A stretch of DNA of 64,000 bases, from positions 1-64,000 of the forward strand of contig NZ_AYTD01000001.1 of NCBI RefSeq assembly GCF_000503215.1. The letters run 5' to 3'. The position numbers and the translations under genes were made by a program. The notes beneath the pieces are model-generated. The model was not told the origin of the DNA, did not search any database, and was given only the letters and a program-made list of their open reading frames with translations. The DNA comes from Pseudomonas canadensis (GTDB lineage Bacteria; Pseudomonadota; Gammaproteobacteria; Pseudomonadales; Pseudomonadaceae). Positions 56,744 to 64,000 of the stretch are shown in pieces. Positions within the stretch are counted from its first letter, which is position 1. Each line of letters opens with the position of its first letter.

Positions 56744-59332
56744 ATGAAGCGCAAGCAGTTCCAGAAAAGCCTGTTGGCAGCCATGGTCGGCGCAATCAGC
56801 ACCCAGGTGCTGGCGGTGGATGTCGACCTTGGAGCGGGCAAAACGATGTTCATCAGCGAAACCTACAACGAGTCGTTGGTGCTCACCGGGCAGACCACCC
56901 AGGTGGTCGATCAGAACAGCACGGCCGCTGCAGGGCTGGGGGTCGCCAATACCCACATCCAGGGCTCGTTGATCAACCGCGCGGACATTACGCTGAATGC
57001 CGATGGCCGTACCATCCGTGGCATTGCGCTGGACCCGATGTACTGGACCGGTCCTCAGAACCTGAGCCCTGGTTCTGTCACGGGTAACGTAGAGCAGGCC
57101 GGTATCATTTCGATGAACAATGGCGGCGACGAAGGCATGGAGATCGGCAAGACGGTCATTGGCGGCAGTGTGATCAACTCCGGCACCATCCGTTCGACGC
57201 CGCCTTCGACACCGGCACCATTTCCCTCCTTCATCGGTGGGGGCGAGGGTATTTACCTGCATGGCACCACCATCGCCGGGGATGTTTCCAACACTGGCCT
57301 GATCGACATGGCGGGTGAAGGCGCGATCGGCATCATACTGGACCGTGACAACAACACCCCGACCACCATCGGCGGCAAGATCCTCAACTCCGGCACCATC
57401 AAGGCGACAGGCGAAGGCGCCTGGGGCATCGAAGTTGAAACCGATACCAGCCCGCTGCGAATCGAAAACAGTGGCTTGATCTCGGCCAATGGTTTGGGGG
57501 CGCGTGGCATGTTGGTGTACCAGGGCACCTTCGATTACATCCTCAATACCGGCACCATCGAAGGCCTGGGCACCGATGCTGGGGCTTTCGAATTCTCCGG
57601 GGCCGACTTCGCGCAAAACAGCGCGGCGGGCTCACGCGGTATCGTCAACCGCGGGATCATCCGTGCGGATGGCACCGCCATCAGCGTCAACCCGGCCGAT
57701 CAGGTTTCGACCTTTGAAATCAACCAGCAGGCCGGTGAAATCCGCAGTAATTCCGGCACCGCGATTGATGCAGCCAACCTTGCGACGCTGAATTGGACGG
57801 GTGGCAACATCATCGGTGACGTGCTGAACCTGAACGCGGTGAACATCGACGGCCAGGCGGGTTTCACAGGCAGCCGCATCATTGCGCCGGTGTCGATCAA
57901 CTCAGGTTCCCTGAACCTCTCCGCGCCAGGCACTGCCATTACCGGCAACCTCAACGTAGCCAGCGGCGCCGGCATTGATATGCACCTTTCCGACAGCGTA
58001 GTGCCGACCACGCCGTACTTGACCGTCAACGGCGCAGCCAACTTTGCCCAAGCCTCGAAGCTGACGGTAAGCGCCAACCCAGGTGATTTCGCCAGCACCA
58101 ACAGCGGCACCCAATACACCCTGCTGCAAGCCACCAGCGTGCAAGATGGCGGGCTGTCCGTGGCCAGTTCTTCGTCGCTGCTGGACGTGCTCAGCTATTC
58201 GGACGACGCACAAACGGTCAAGGCTGTGGTGGCGGTCAAAGACAACCAGCAAGTGCAGCAGGAACTGGCTGGCGTAGGCGCGAGCGCGGCTTCGGCCACG
58301 GCGGTCAACACCTTCAAGAACGACGTATTGAGCCGACTCGGCCAAAACGATCAGGTGTTCCAGGCCCTGGCCAACGCCGGTACGGCGCAGCAACTGGCGC
58401 AGATCGGTGACCAGCTCAAGCCTGACGTCAACCGTGGCGCCCTGGATGTGGCGTTGTCCGGGCAAACCGTCATCAACGGCGCGATCTTCAATCGCCTCAC
58501 TGACCAACGCGAAAGCCACCAGGCCGGTGGCGTGTGGGTGCAGGGCCTGAGCAGCAACATGGACCAGGACGGCCGTGGTGGTGACAACGGCTACTCGGCC
58601 AACAGCAGCGGCATGGCGGTGGGTGTGGACAGTCGTGTGAACGACACCACCACGTTGGGTGTGGCGTACAGCTACCTTAATTCCAACATCCATTCCGACC
58701 TTGGCAACAAAACCGATGTCGAGGGCCACGCGCTGTCGCTGTACGGCAACTGGGCGCTGCAGAACTGGTTTGTCGACGGCAGCCTCAGCTACGGTCATAA
58801 CGACAACGACAGCAAGCGCCACATTGCTGGCACCACGGCCAAGGGCAGCTACGACAGCAATGTGTTGTCGGCCAGTGTGATCGGCGGCTACAGCTTCAAG
58901 CCGTCCGAGACGGTCGTGATCGAGCCTCGTGTGGCTGCGCGTTACGCCAACGTACGCATGGATGGCTACGACGAGAAAGGGTCGTCTGCCGCCCTGAGCA
59001 CACGTTCGCAGCGTTATGAAGTGGGCGAACTGGGCGCCGGTGTGCGTCTGGCCGGCAACCTGCCGATGGGCGCAGGCAGCCTGCAGCCGGAAGCGACGTT
59101 GATGGCGTATCACGACTTGATGGGCGATCGCGTGGCGCAAACTTCCAGCTATATGCTCGGTGGTTCGGCATTCACTGTGACCGGCGCGTCAGTGGCACGT
59201 GATAGCTACGAGGCCAGTGTGGGTGTGAACTACCAGGTTTCAGACTTCACCGTAGGCGCCAGCTACACCCGTCAGGCGCGCAGTGGGTTTGATGCCGATG
59301 GTGTGATGCTCAAGGCGCGGTATGCGTTTTAA
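56744..59332 (+). CDS. Autotransporter with beta-barrel domain
   Basis: 862-residue type V secretion protein. ATG 56744 (GGAG 6 nt upstream) opens the signal peptide MKRKQFQKSLLAAMVGAIST ending QVLA. The passenger (about 25-580) is built of short beta-helix repeats with INSGTI/NTGLI patterns (VINSGTIRS, VSNTGLIDMAGEGAIGI, ILNSGTIKATGEGAWGI). The C-terminal autotransporter barrel (about 590-862) begins GGVWVQGLSSN and ends LKARYAF with terminal Phe. No protease triad is seen, so an adhesin-like role is most likely. Single gene with a bidirectional hairpin after it. Confidence 0.92.
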   Translation: MKRKQFQKSLLAAMVGAISTQVLAVDVDLGAGKTMFISETYNESLVLTGQTTQVVDQNSTAAAGLGVANTHIQGSLINRADITLNADGRTIRGIALDPMYWTGPQNLSPGSVTGNVEQAGIISMNNGGDEGMEIGKTVIGGSVINSGTIRSTPPSTPAPFPSFIGGGEGIYLHGTTIAGDVSNTGLIDMAGEGAIGIILDRDNNTPTTIGGKILNSGTIKATGEGAWGIEVETDTSPLRIENSGLISANGLGARGMLVYQGTFDYILNTGTIEGLGTDAGAFEFSGADFAQNSAAGSRGIVNRGIIRADGTAISVNPADQVSTFEINQQAGEIRSNSGTAIDAANLATLNWTGGNIIGDVLNLNAVNIDGQAGFTGSRIIAPVSINSGSLNLSAPGTAITGNLNVASGAGIDMHLSDSVVPTTPYLTVNGAANFAQASKLTVSANPGDFASTNSGTQYTLLQATSVQDGGLSVASSSSLLDVLSYSDDAQTVKAVVAVKDNQQVQQELAGVGASAASATAVNTFKNDVLSRLGQNDQVFQALANAGTAQQLAQIGDQLKPDVNRGALDVALSGQTVINGAIFNRLTDQRESHQAGGVWVQGLSSNMDQDGRGGDNGYSANSSGMAVGVDSRVNDTTTLGVAYSYLNSNIHSDLGNKTDVEGHALSLYGNWALQNWFVDGSLSYGHNDNDSKRHIAGTTAKGSYDSNVLSASVIGGYSFKPSETVVIEPRVAARYANVRMDGYDEKGSSAALSTRSQRYEVGELGAGVRLAGNLPMGAGSLQPEATLMAYHDLMGDRVAQTSSYMLGGSAFTVTGASVARDSYEASVGVNYQVSDFTVGASYTRQARSGFDADGVMLKARYAF

Positions 59333-59357
59333 GCTCGGTTAAGGCATTACGCTGTAC

Positions 59358-59389
59358 CGGTGGCGAGGGAGCCCGCTCCGTCGCCACCG
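59358..59389. terminator. Bidirectional hairpin after the autotransporter
   Basis: Stem CGGTGGCGA / TCGCCACCG (9 bp) in the 63-nt gap between convergent genes. Symmetric, so it can end both transcripts; T-runs are weak. Confidence 0.65.
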
Positions 59390-59395
59390 ATTTCA

Positions 59396-59983
59396 TCAGA
59401 ACAACTTGCGCTGCACCGCCTCATCCAGCGTACTGCGCGTCAACGCTTCGACCACTTCCCGCGTGTCGGTCTGGAACGGCAGGCCCACGATCAACACCAG
59501 GTGCACCCAGGTGCGCACCGACTCACTCTTTTTGACCCGGCCCAATTCCTTGCCGTCCTTGTCCTTGAACACCGTTTCAAGGGTGAAGATGTTCTTTGCG
59601 GTGGTGGGGATGATGCAGATCGTGAAGCCGGTGATGAACGCCGACACCGGGCTGTACTCTTCATTGTTGTGCAGCGTGGCATCCACATAGAGGTCCGAGT
59701 CGACCTTGTCGGTGCTGACCCGCGAAAAGCGATTGGACTGTTGGAAAGTGTCGGACACCGCCTTTTCCCACAGTACGACCGGGGCCCCGACCGCCGCATT
59801 GCCTGGACCGCCGTTGACGTGGTTTTGCGCCGTGGTGCGCACATACACCGTCGGTTTTTGCGCCGGCGCGTTAGCCGTCGGAGGCCAGGTCTGGACCGCT
59901 GGCAGTTCGTGTTGTGAGTAGGACACACAGCCGGTCAGCAAGACGGCCGCGAGTACCAGGCAGTGTTTGATCAATCCTTTCAT
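59396..59983 (-). CDS. Predicted lipoprotein, 195 residues
   Basis: Lipoprotein signal with lipobox LTGC (MKGLIKHCLVLAAVLLTGC) followed by VSYSQHELPAVQTWPP. The body has alternating beta-strand text (DSDLYVDATLHNNEEY, IFTLETVFKDKDGKELGRVKKSES) and a hydrophobic patch FITGFTICIIPTTAKN that may be a re-entrant or membrane segment, plus another near WVHLVLIVGLPF. Family not recognised. It shares the 'DxDGKELxxxK' strand motif with the lipoprotein encoded 15 nt upstream, so the two are probably distant paralogues in one operon. Confidence 0.75.
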   Translation of the reverse strand: MKGLIKHCLVLAAVLLTGCVSYSQHELPAVQTWPPTANAPAQKPTVYVRTTAQNHVNGGPGNAAVGAPVVLWEKAVSDTFQQSNRFSRVSTDKVDSDLYVDATLHNNEEYSPVSAFITGFTICIIPTTAKNIFTLETVFKDKDGKELGRVKKSESVRTWVHLVLIVGLPFQTDTREVVEALTRSTLDEAVQRKLF

Positions 59984-59998
59984 GTGTTGCTCCTGAAA

Positions 59999-60610
59999 CT
60001 AAGGTTTCGCCAGGTTGGCGGTAGCGGTGTCGAGCAGTTGCGTGACCAGTTTGGTCAGTTGCTGGCCGCCCATCGACGGCGCCCAGTACTGGCCGCTGTA
60101 CAACCCGACGTTGTGTTCGAACTTGATCGACTCCTTCGCCGACGCCAGTTCCTTGCCATCGCGATCGACGATGACCAGGTCGCCGGCGACGTCAAAGCTG
60201 TCGACGTAGATCGGTCCGTTGACCCAGATCCAAATGGTCAGCGTCAGCAGCGCGCCGGGTACATAGGCCGGGTGCGGGGCGCGATGCCCCTTGAGGGAAG
60301 TCATATTGAATTTGAGGGTGACGTCGTGTTCGCCCAGGCGTACCGGATACTCGGTCACCTGCTTGAAATAGCCCGCCGAGCGTACGTACTGATTGATCTG
60401 GGCCGTCAGGGAGCGGCTGATGGCCGTTTTGTTGGCCTCGTTGACGTCGCTGGCATTCACCGTCACATCGGCGACTTGGGCACTGCGCGCGCTGCTGACG
60501 GATGCTGGGTGGAGTGGGGCGCCGATAGGGCCGGTGACGGTGTAGGAGACACAGCCGGTCATCGACAACGCCGTCAGCAGGGCCGCAGCCCGAAGCAGTA
60601 CTTTAAACAC
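59999..60610 (-). CDS. Predicted lipoprotein, 203 residues
   Basis: Lipobox MTGC in FKVLLRAAALLTALSMTGC, and the mature start VSYTVTGPIGA is close to the VSYS start of the neighbouring lipoprotein. VNASDVNEANKTAISRSLTAQI suggests a helix that packs on a beta sheet, as in small lipoproteins related to the GNA1162/CsgG surroundings. A hydrophobic stretch PGALLTLTIWIWVNG and VIVDRDGKELASAKESIKFEH follow. First gene of a leftward two-gene operon, divergent from the lipoprotein at 60783. Confidence 0.75.
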   Translation of the reverse strand: MFKVLLRAAALLTALSMTGCVSYTVTGPIGAPLHPASVSSARSAQVADVTVNASDVNEANKTAISRSLTAQINQYVRSAGYFKQVTEYPVRLGEHDVTLKFNMTSLKGHRAPHPAYVPGALLTLTIWIWVNGPIYVDSFDVAGDLVIVDRDGKELASAKESIKFEHNVGLYSGQYWAPSMGGQQLTKLVTQLLDTATANLAKP

Positions 60611-60782
60611 GCAATATCCCTATAAGTGAGCAGGCCAAGTCAGTGTCTCGACTGGGCGGCGGATAACTTGAGGCGTATTCGTCACTGTACGAAACCTGTC
60701 GAAACACCTTGAGAACCGCTCTCAACCCCGTAAAATGCCGCGATTGTTTAAAGCACGATACTTTTCAGGGACGAATTCAGAC

Positions 60783-61364
60783 ATGCGCTTGCTTGCCGTG
60801 TTTCTCGCGGCCTGCCTCATGGCGGGCTGTGCCTCCAAGCCGGACTACTACATCTCTCCGGCGCCGGTGACTATTCCCAAGACGGCTACTTACTGGCTCG
60901 ACACCTTCGATGTTGAGGTGGTGGGAAAGAACGAACGCTTCCTGCCGGATGACAAAGTGCGCCAGCAACTGGGTGTCGATCTGGTCGACCGCCTGCTCAA
61001 GGCCAAGCGCTACGCCAGCAGCAAGGACAAGGCCGATTACCTGCTGGATGTGAACGTCATTTATACCCGGCGCATACAAGACACCCAAGGCGGTTTCATG
61101 ACGGCCATTGTCGATGACAAGACCATCCTCGCCAGTGTCGACTTCAACTACCAGGTCAAGGTCAAGAAAGCCGGCGCCGAGGTGCTGCATTTCTCTCAGG
61201 TTCGCCAAGGGTTGATGCCAGGTGGGTACAAGGGCGACTGGCAGAACATGAAAACGATGGCCGGTGTGCTGACCAACTCTGGCAATTCCAGCGTCGAGAC
61301 CTTCTACACCGGTTTATTGAGCCGATTCATCGTTGACGACCTTCGCGACATTCCGTCCCGCTAG
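60783..61364 (+). CDS. Predicted lipoprotein, 193 residues
   Basis: ATG 60783 opens the lipoprotein signal MRLLAVFLAACLMAGC; the longer frame from 60735 has no signal-like start. The mature part includes PAPVTIPKTATYWLDTFDVEV and KADYLLDVNVIYTRRI, a beta-sandwich-like text similar in style to auxiliary lipoproteins of the CsgG neighbourhood. Family not recognised. It is followed after 40 nt by the CsgG-like gene and probably belongs to the same transcript of four surface/periplasmic lipoproteins. Confidence 0.75.
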   Translation: MRLLAVFLAACLMAGCASKPDYYISPAPVTIPKTATYWLDTFDVEVVGKNERFLPDDKVRQQLGVDLVDRLLKAKRYASSKDKADYLLDVNVIYTRRIQDTQGGFMTAIVDDKTILASVDFNYQVKVKKAGAEVLHFSQVRQGLMPGGYKGDWQNMKTMAGVLTNSGNSSVETFYTGLLSRFIVDDLRDIPSR

Positions 61365-61404
61365 CCTTAGCTGCCGCACCCGTTTTTCCACTTAGGAGCA
61401 CCCT

Positions 61405-62085
61405 GTGAAAACACTGTCAAAAATCCTGCTGTCCGGCCTCACCGCCGCAGCGCTGTTGACCGTGGCCGGTTGCGCCACGGAGAGCAACCGCGCCATGCCG
61501 GTGGAACAAGTCGCCAGCGCCAACGTCGCCTATTCAGGCGTGCGTGTACCGATTGCCGTGGGCAAGTTCGACAACCGCTCCAGCTACATGCGCGGCATCT
61601 TCTCCGACGGCGTTGACCGCCTCGGCGGCCAGGCCAAGACCATCCTGATCACCCACCTGCAGCAGACCAACCGCTTCAGCGTGCTCGACCGCGACAACAT
61701 GGGCGAGATCTCCCAGGAAGCCGCGATCAAAGGCACCGTGCAGAAGCTCAAGGGCGCTGACTACGTGGTGACGGGCGACGTGACCGAGTTCGGCCGCAAA
61801 GAAACCGGCGACCGCCAGCTGTTTGGCATCCTTGGCCGTGGCAAGACCCAAGTGGCTTACGCCAAAGTCGCGTTGAATATCGTCAACATCAGCACCTCCG
61901 AAGTGGTGTATTCCACCCAGGGCGCCGGTGAGTACGCGCTGTCCAACCGTGAAGTGATCGGCTTCGGCGGCACCGCCAGCTACGACTCCACCCTCAATGG
62001 CAAGGTCCTCGACCTGGCCATGCGTGAAGCTATCAACCGCCTCGTCGACGGCATCAACGCCGGCGCCTGGAACCCACGCAACTGA
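61405..62085 (+). CDS. CsgG/HfaB-like lipoprotein
   Basis: 226-residue protein with lipobox VAGC and a CsgG-family core: IAVGKFDNRSSYM, LITHLQQTNRFSVLDRDNM, LKGADYVVTGDVTEFGRK and VALNIVNISTSEVVYSTQGAGEY. CsgG forms the curli export pore in enterics, but here there are no curli subunit, CsgE or CsgF genes, and the next two genes are DUF4810 and DUF799. This trio is a conserved lipoprotein unit in Proteobacteria including Neisseria; its job is not settled. The ribosome site TAGGAG is 9-10 nt before the start codon (GTG 61405). Confidence 0.88.
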   Translation: MKTLSKILLSGLTAAALLTVAGCATESNRAMPVEQVASANVAYSGVRVPIAVGKFDNRSSYMRGIFSDGVDRLGGQAKTILITHLQQTNRFSVLDRDNMGEISQEAAIKGTVQKLKGADYVVTGDVTEFGRKETGDRQLFGILGRGKTQVAYAKVALNIVNISTSEVVYSTQGAGEYALSNREVIGFGGTASYDSTLNGKVLDLAMREAINRLVDGINAGAWNPRN

Positions 62086-62114
62086 TCAGCAGCACCTCAA
62101 GGAGCAGTACAAGG

Positions 62115-62477
62115 ATGAGCAAGGCAGTCAAGTTGGCGCTGGTGCTGACAGCAGTGGCGACGGTCGCGGGGTGCCAGACGGCGCCCCAACCCCTGTATCA
62201 GTGGGAAAGCTACCAGCCGCAGGTCTACGAGTACTTCAAGGGCGAGCCCAAGGAAGCGCAGGTCGAGGCGCTGGAGCGGGATCTGCAGAAGATCAACGCC
62301 AGTGGCCGCAAGGCCCCGCCGGGTTACCACGCCCACTTGGGCATGCTGTACCTGAGCATGGGCAAGGATGACCAGATGGTGCAGGAATTCCGCACCGAGA
62401 AGGCGCTGTTCCCTGAGTCCGCTGCGTACATGGATTTCCTGCTGAAAAATGCCAAGACTGGAGTCGCAACCAAATGA
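62115..62477 (+). CDS. DUF4810 family lipoprotein
   Basis: 120-residue predicted lipoprotein (VATVAGC lipobox) with APQPLYQWESYQPQVYEYFK, the typical DUF4810 start, and a helical C-terminal half (PPGYHAHLGMLYLSMGKDDQMVQEF) that looks like a single TPR-like hairpin. Always found between the CsgG-like and DUF799 genes. AAGGATG overlaps the start region, giving a close Shine-Dalgarno. The stop overlaps the next start by 4 nt. Confidence 0.87.
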   Translation: MSKAVKLALVLTAVATVAGCQTAPQPLYQWESYQPQVYEYFKGEPKEAQVEALERDLQKINASGRKAPPGYHAHLGMLYLSMGKDDQMVQEFRTEKALFPESAAYMDFLLKNAKTGVATK

Positions 62478-63124
62478 GCCTGTTGAAACTCACCGGCGCC
62501 TTGCTGGCCCTGGCCTTGCTCGGCGGTTGCGCGGCCCCCAAGACCATCGACTACACGGCGTACAAGCAGGCGCGGCCCAAGTCGATCCTGGTACTGCCGC
62601 CGCTCAATGAGTCGCCGGAAGTGCAGGCTTCCTACAGCATGGTCTCGCAAGTGACCTACCCGTTGGCCGAAGCCGGTTACTACGTGTTGCCGATTGCCCT
62701 GGTGGATGAAACCTTCCGCCAGAATGGCCTGACCACTGCCAACGATATCCAGGCCGTGCCCCCGGCCAAGCTGCATGACATCTTTGGCGCGGATTCAGCG
62801 TTGTACATCACCGTGACTGATTACGGCACCAAGTACATGCTGATCTCCAGCGATACCTCCGTGACGGCCTCGGCCAAACTGGTCGACCTGCGCACCGGCA
62901 CCACCCTGTGGACCGGTTCGGCGCACGCGTCCAGCGAGGAAGGCAACAACAACGGCGGCGGCATCGTCGGCATGCTGATCACGGCGGCGGTCAAGCAGGT
63001 GATCAACAGCTCCACCGATGCGGCGCACCCGATCGCCGGTATTACCAGTGCGCGCCTGCTGTCGCCGGGGCAGCGTGCGGGGATCCTGTACGGTCCGCGT
63101 AACCCGAAATACGGTACTGACTGA
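62474..63124 (+). CDS. DUF799 (GNA1162-like) lipoprotein
   Basis: 216-residue lipoprotein (LGGC lipobox) of the DUF799 family, related to meningococcal GNA1162. Conserved runs: YTAYKQARPKSILVLPPLNES, AGYYVLPIALVDETFRQNGLT, LHDIFGADSALYITVTDYG and ASAKLVDLRTGTTLWTGSA. The fold is reminiscent of TolB-N/anticodon-like small domains. Last gene of the CsgG-DUF4810-DUF799 unit; coupled to DUF4810 by ATGA. Role in the outer membrane is unknown. Confidence 0.9.
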   Translation: MSLLKLTGALLALALLGGCAAPKTIDYTAYKQARPKSILVLPPLNESPEVQASYSMVSQVTYPLAEAGYYVLPIALVDETFRQNGLTTANDIQAVPPAKLHDIFGADSALYITVTDYGTKYMLISSDTSVTASAKLVDLRTGTTLWTGSAHASSEEGNNNGGGIVGMLITAAVKQVINSSTDAAHPIAGITSARLLSPGQRAGILYGPRNPKYGTD

Positions 63125-63131
63125 TTGAGCG

Positions 63132-63170
63132 GTTCGGCGGGGCAGGTGTTTCTGTCCCGCCGAACGGTTT
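63132..63170 (+). terminator. Terminator after the DUF799 gene
   Basis: Perfect 10-bp stem GTTCGGCGGG / CCCGCCGAAC around a 14-nt loop, followed by GGTTTAA, starting 7 nt after the stop. Confidence 0.85.
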
Positions 63171-63236
63171 AACCCGAACAGCCAGCACCTTGCGTCTGAC
63201 CTTGTGAACGGATCATTCATTCACGAGGTTTAGCCC

Positions 63237-64000
63237 ATGTCCCATCCTCTGCTCTTCCTGCGTCCTGCTGCCCAGGGCTTTGCGGTTACCTTGCTGGTGA
63301 CGCTGACCGGTTGTGGGCTGTCCTCTTCCCATGATGTGGCCAAGCGTGACGAAGCGGCGCCTGTTTCCGAGTTGCAAAGCATCCCCGTGCAAGGCGCGTT
63401 AGCTAAACGCATGCCCATGCCCGCACCCATGAGCGCCAGAATGGTGATGCAGGAGTCCGCGGCGATGGATTACCGCAGCGAACCTCGCGAACACTACGAA
63501 AACCTGCCGGACAACCCGGTGCATCGCGTGGCTGAAACGCCGGTGTCTACCTTCAGTGTCGACGTCGACACCGGCAGTTACGCCAACGTAAGACGTTTCC
63601 TCAACCAAGGCAGCCTGCCGCCCGACGGCGCTGTACGACTGGAGGAAATGGTCAACTATTTCCCCTACCACTACGCGCTGCCCACCGACGGCTCGCCCTT
63701 TGGCGTGACCACCGAAGTCGCCGCCACACCATGGAACCCGCGCACCCAACTGCTGCGCATCGGCATCAAGGCCTCCGACCGCGCCGTGGCGCAGTTGGCG
63801 CCGGCCAACCTTGTATTCCTGGTGGATGTGTCCGGTTCCATGGATCGCCGCGAAGGCTTGCCACTGGTGAAAAGTACGCTGAAATTGCTGGTGGATCAGT
63901 TACGTGAACAGGACCGCGTTTCATTGGTGGTCTACGCCGGGGAATCCCGTGTGGTACTCAAGCCCACGTCCGGACGGGACAAGGTGAAGATCCGCAACGC
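63237..64000 (+). CDS. VWA-domain lipoprotein, YfbK type (partial, runs off the window)
   Basis: Open frame from ATG 63237 to the window edge, at least 254 residues, no stop reached. Lipoprotein-type signal with lipobox LTGC (about residues 1-26), then a low-complexity linker rich in Met, Pro and Glu, the YfbK N-terminal part (TPVSTFSVDVDTGSYANVRR, VNYFPYHY) and the start of a von Willebrand A domain with an intact MIDAS motif (VFLVDVSGSMDRREGLPL). These proteins are periplasmic or outer-membrane-anchored with unknown function. The C-terminal DUF3520 part should lie beyond 64000. Confidence 0.9.
   Translation, partial: MSHPLLFLRPAAQGFAVTLLVTLTGCGLSSSHDVAKRDEAAPVSELQSIPVQGALAKRMPMPAPMSARMVMQESAAMDYRSEPREHYENLPDNPVHRVAETPVSTFSVDVDTGSYANVRRFLNQGSLPPDGAVRLEEMVNYFPYHYALPTDGSPFGVTTEVAATPWNPRTQLLRIGIKASDRAVAQLAPANLVFLVDVSGSMDRREGLPLVKSTLKLLVDQLREQDRVSLVVYAGESRVVLKPTSGRDKVKIRN

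Noticed and set aside
61405..62085. Curli secretion locus
   Set aside because: CsgG-like core only; csgA, csgB, csgE and csgF are absent and the neighbours are DUF4810/DUF799.

Overview
The window looks like a chromosomal segment of a Pseudomonas of the fluorescens group. This rests on the rRNA sequences, a GC-rich coding style with long antisense shadow frames, Pseudomonas REP-type inverted repeats, and the gene families present. All coordinates, frames and motifs were read by eye; no database search was run.

Layout. Bases 1-3500 hold the end of an rRNA operon: a 23S gene and two tandem 5S genes, each followed by its own hairpin terminator. A dCache chemoreceptor (3738-5618) follows. Facing it is a four-gene operon on the minus strand (11202 down to 5657) with the order and domains of the mgo/pvf signal-biosynthesis operon: mgoB (DUF3050), mgoC (AurF-like N-oxygenase), mgoA (adenylation-thiolation-reductase NRPS) and mgoD (START-like). 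Next come a GntR-FCD regulator, a TauD-like dioxygenase and an ABC ATPase/permease pair that lacks a binding protein, then a small TonB-C protein and a LysR regulator.

From 17.1 to 25.2 kb lie a complete MFS/HlyD/outer-membrane-factor pump and a Fur-box-preceded FecI-FecR-type system with its STN-containing TonB-dependent receptor. From 25.3 to 30.3 kb there is a translationally coupled pair (an unrecognised 722-residue periplasmic protein and a DUF3142 protein), a GT39-type membrane glycosyltransferase and a DUF2789 protein. From 30.6 to 35.7 kb there is a MarR-controlled AaeAB-type efflux operon (FUSC, DUF1656, HlyD, outer-membrane factor) with a perfect palindrome at the promoter. A small membrane protein and a YdgA/DUF945 protein lead to the pgaABCD operon for poly-N-acetylglucosamine (38.3-44.6 kb).

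The accessory part is 45.0-56.3 kb: a two-partner secretion / contact-dependent inhibition locus. It has a TpsB transporter, a 2750-residue CdiA-like effector ending in a TNT-type (NAD-glycohydrolase) toxin domain, its probable immunity gene, and an AT-richer tail of small genes. That tail includes a 38-codon toxin-end remnant overlapping the start of a small membrane protein, which reads as the scar of an older toxin/immunity module. An autotransporter (56.7-59.3 kb) and a cluster of surface or periplasmic lipoproteins (59.4-63.1 kb, including a CsgG-like / DUF4810 / DUF799 operon) follow. The window ends inside a VWA-domain lipoprotein of the YfbK type.

Overall the segment is rich in cell-surface and cell-cell functions: adhesins, exopolysaccharide, contact toxin, small-molecule signal, iron uptake and multidrug-type efflux.
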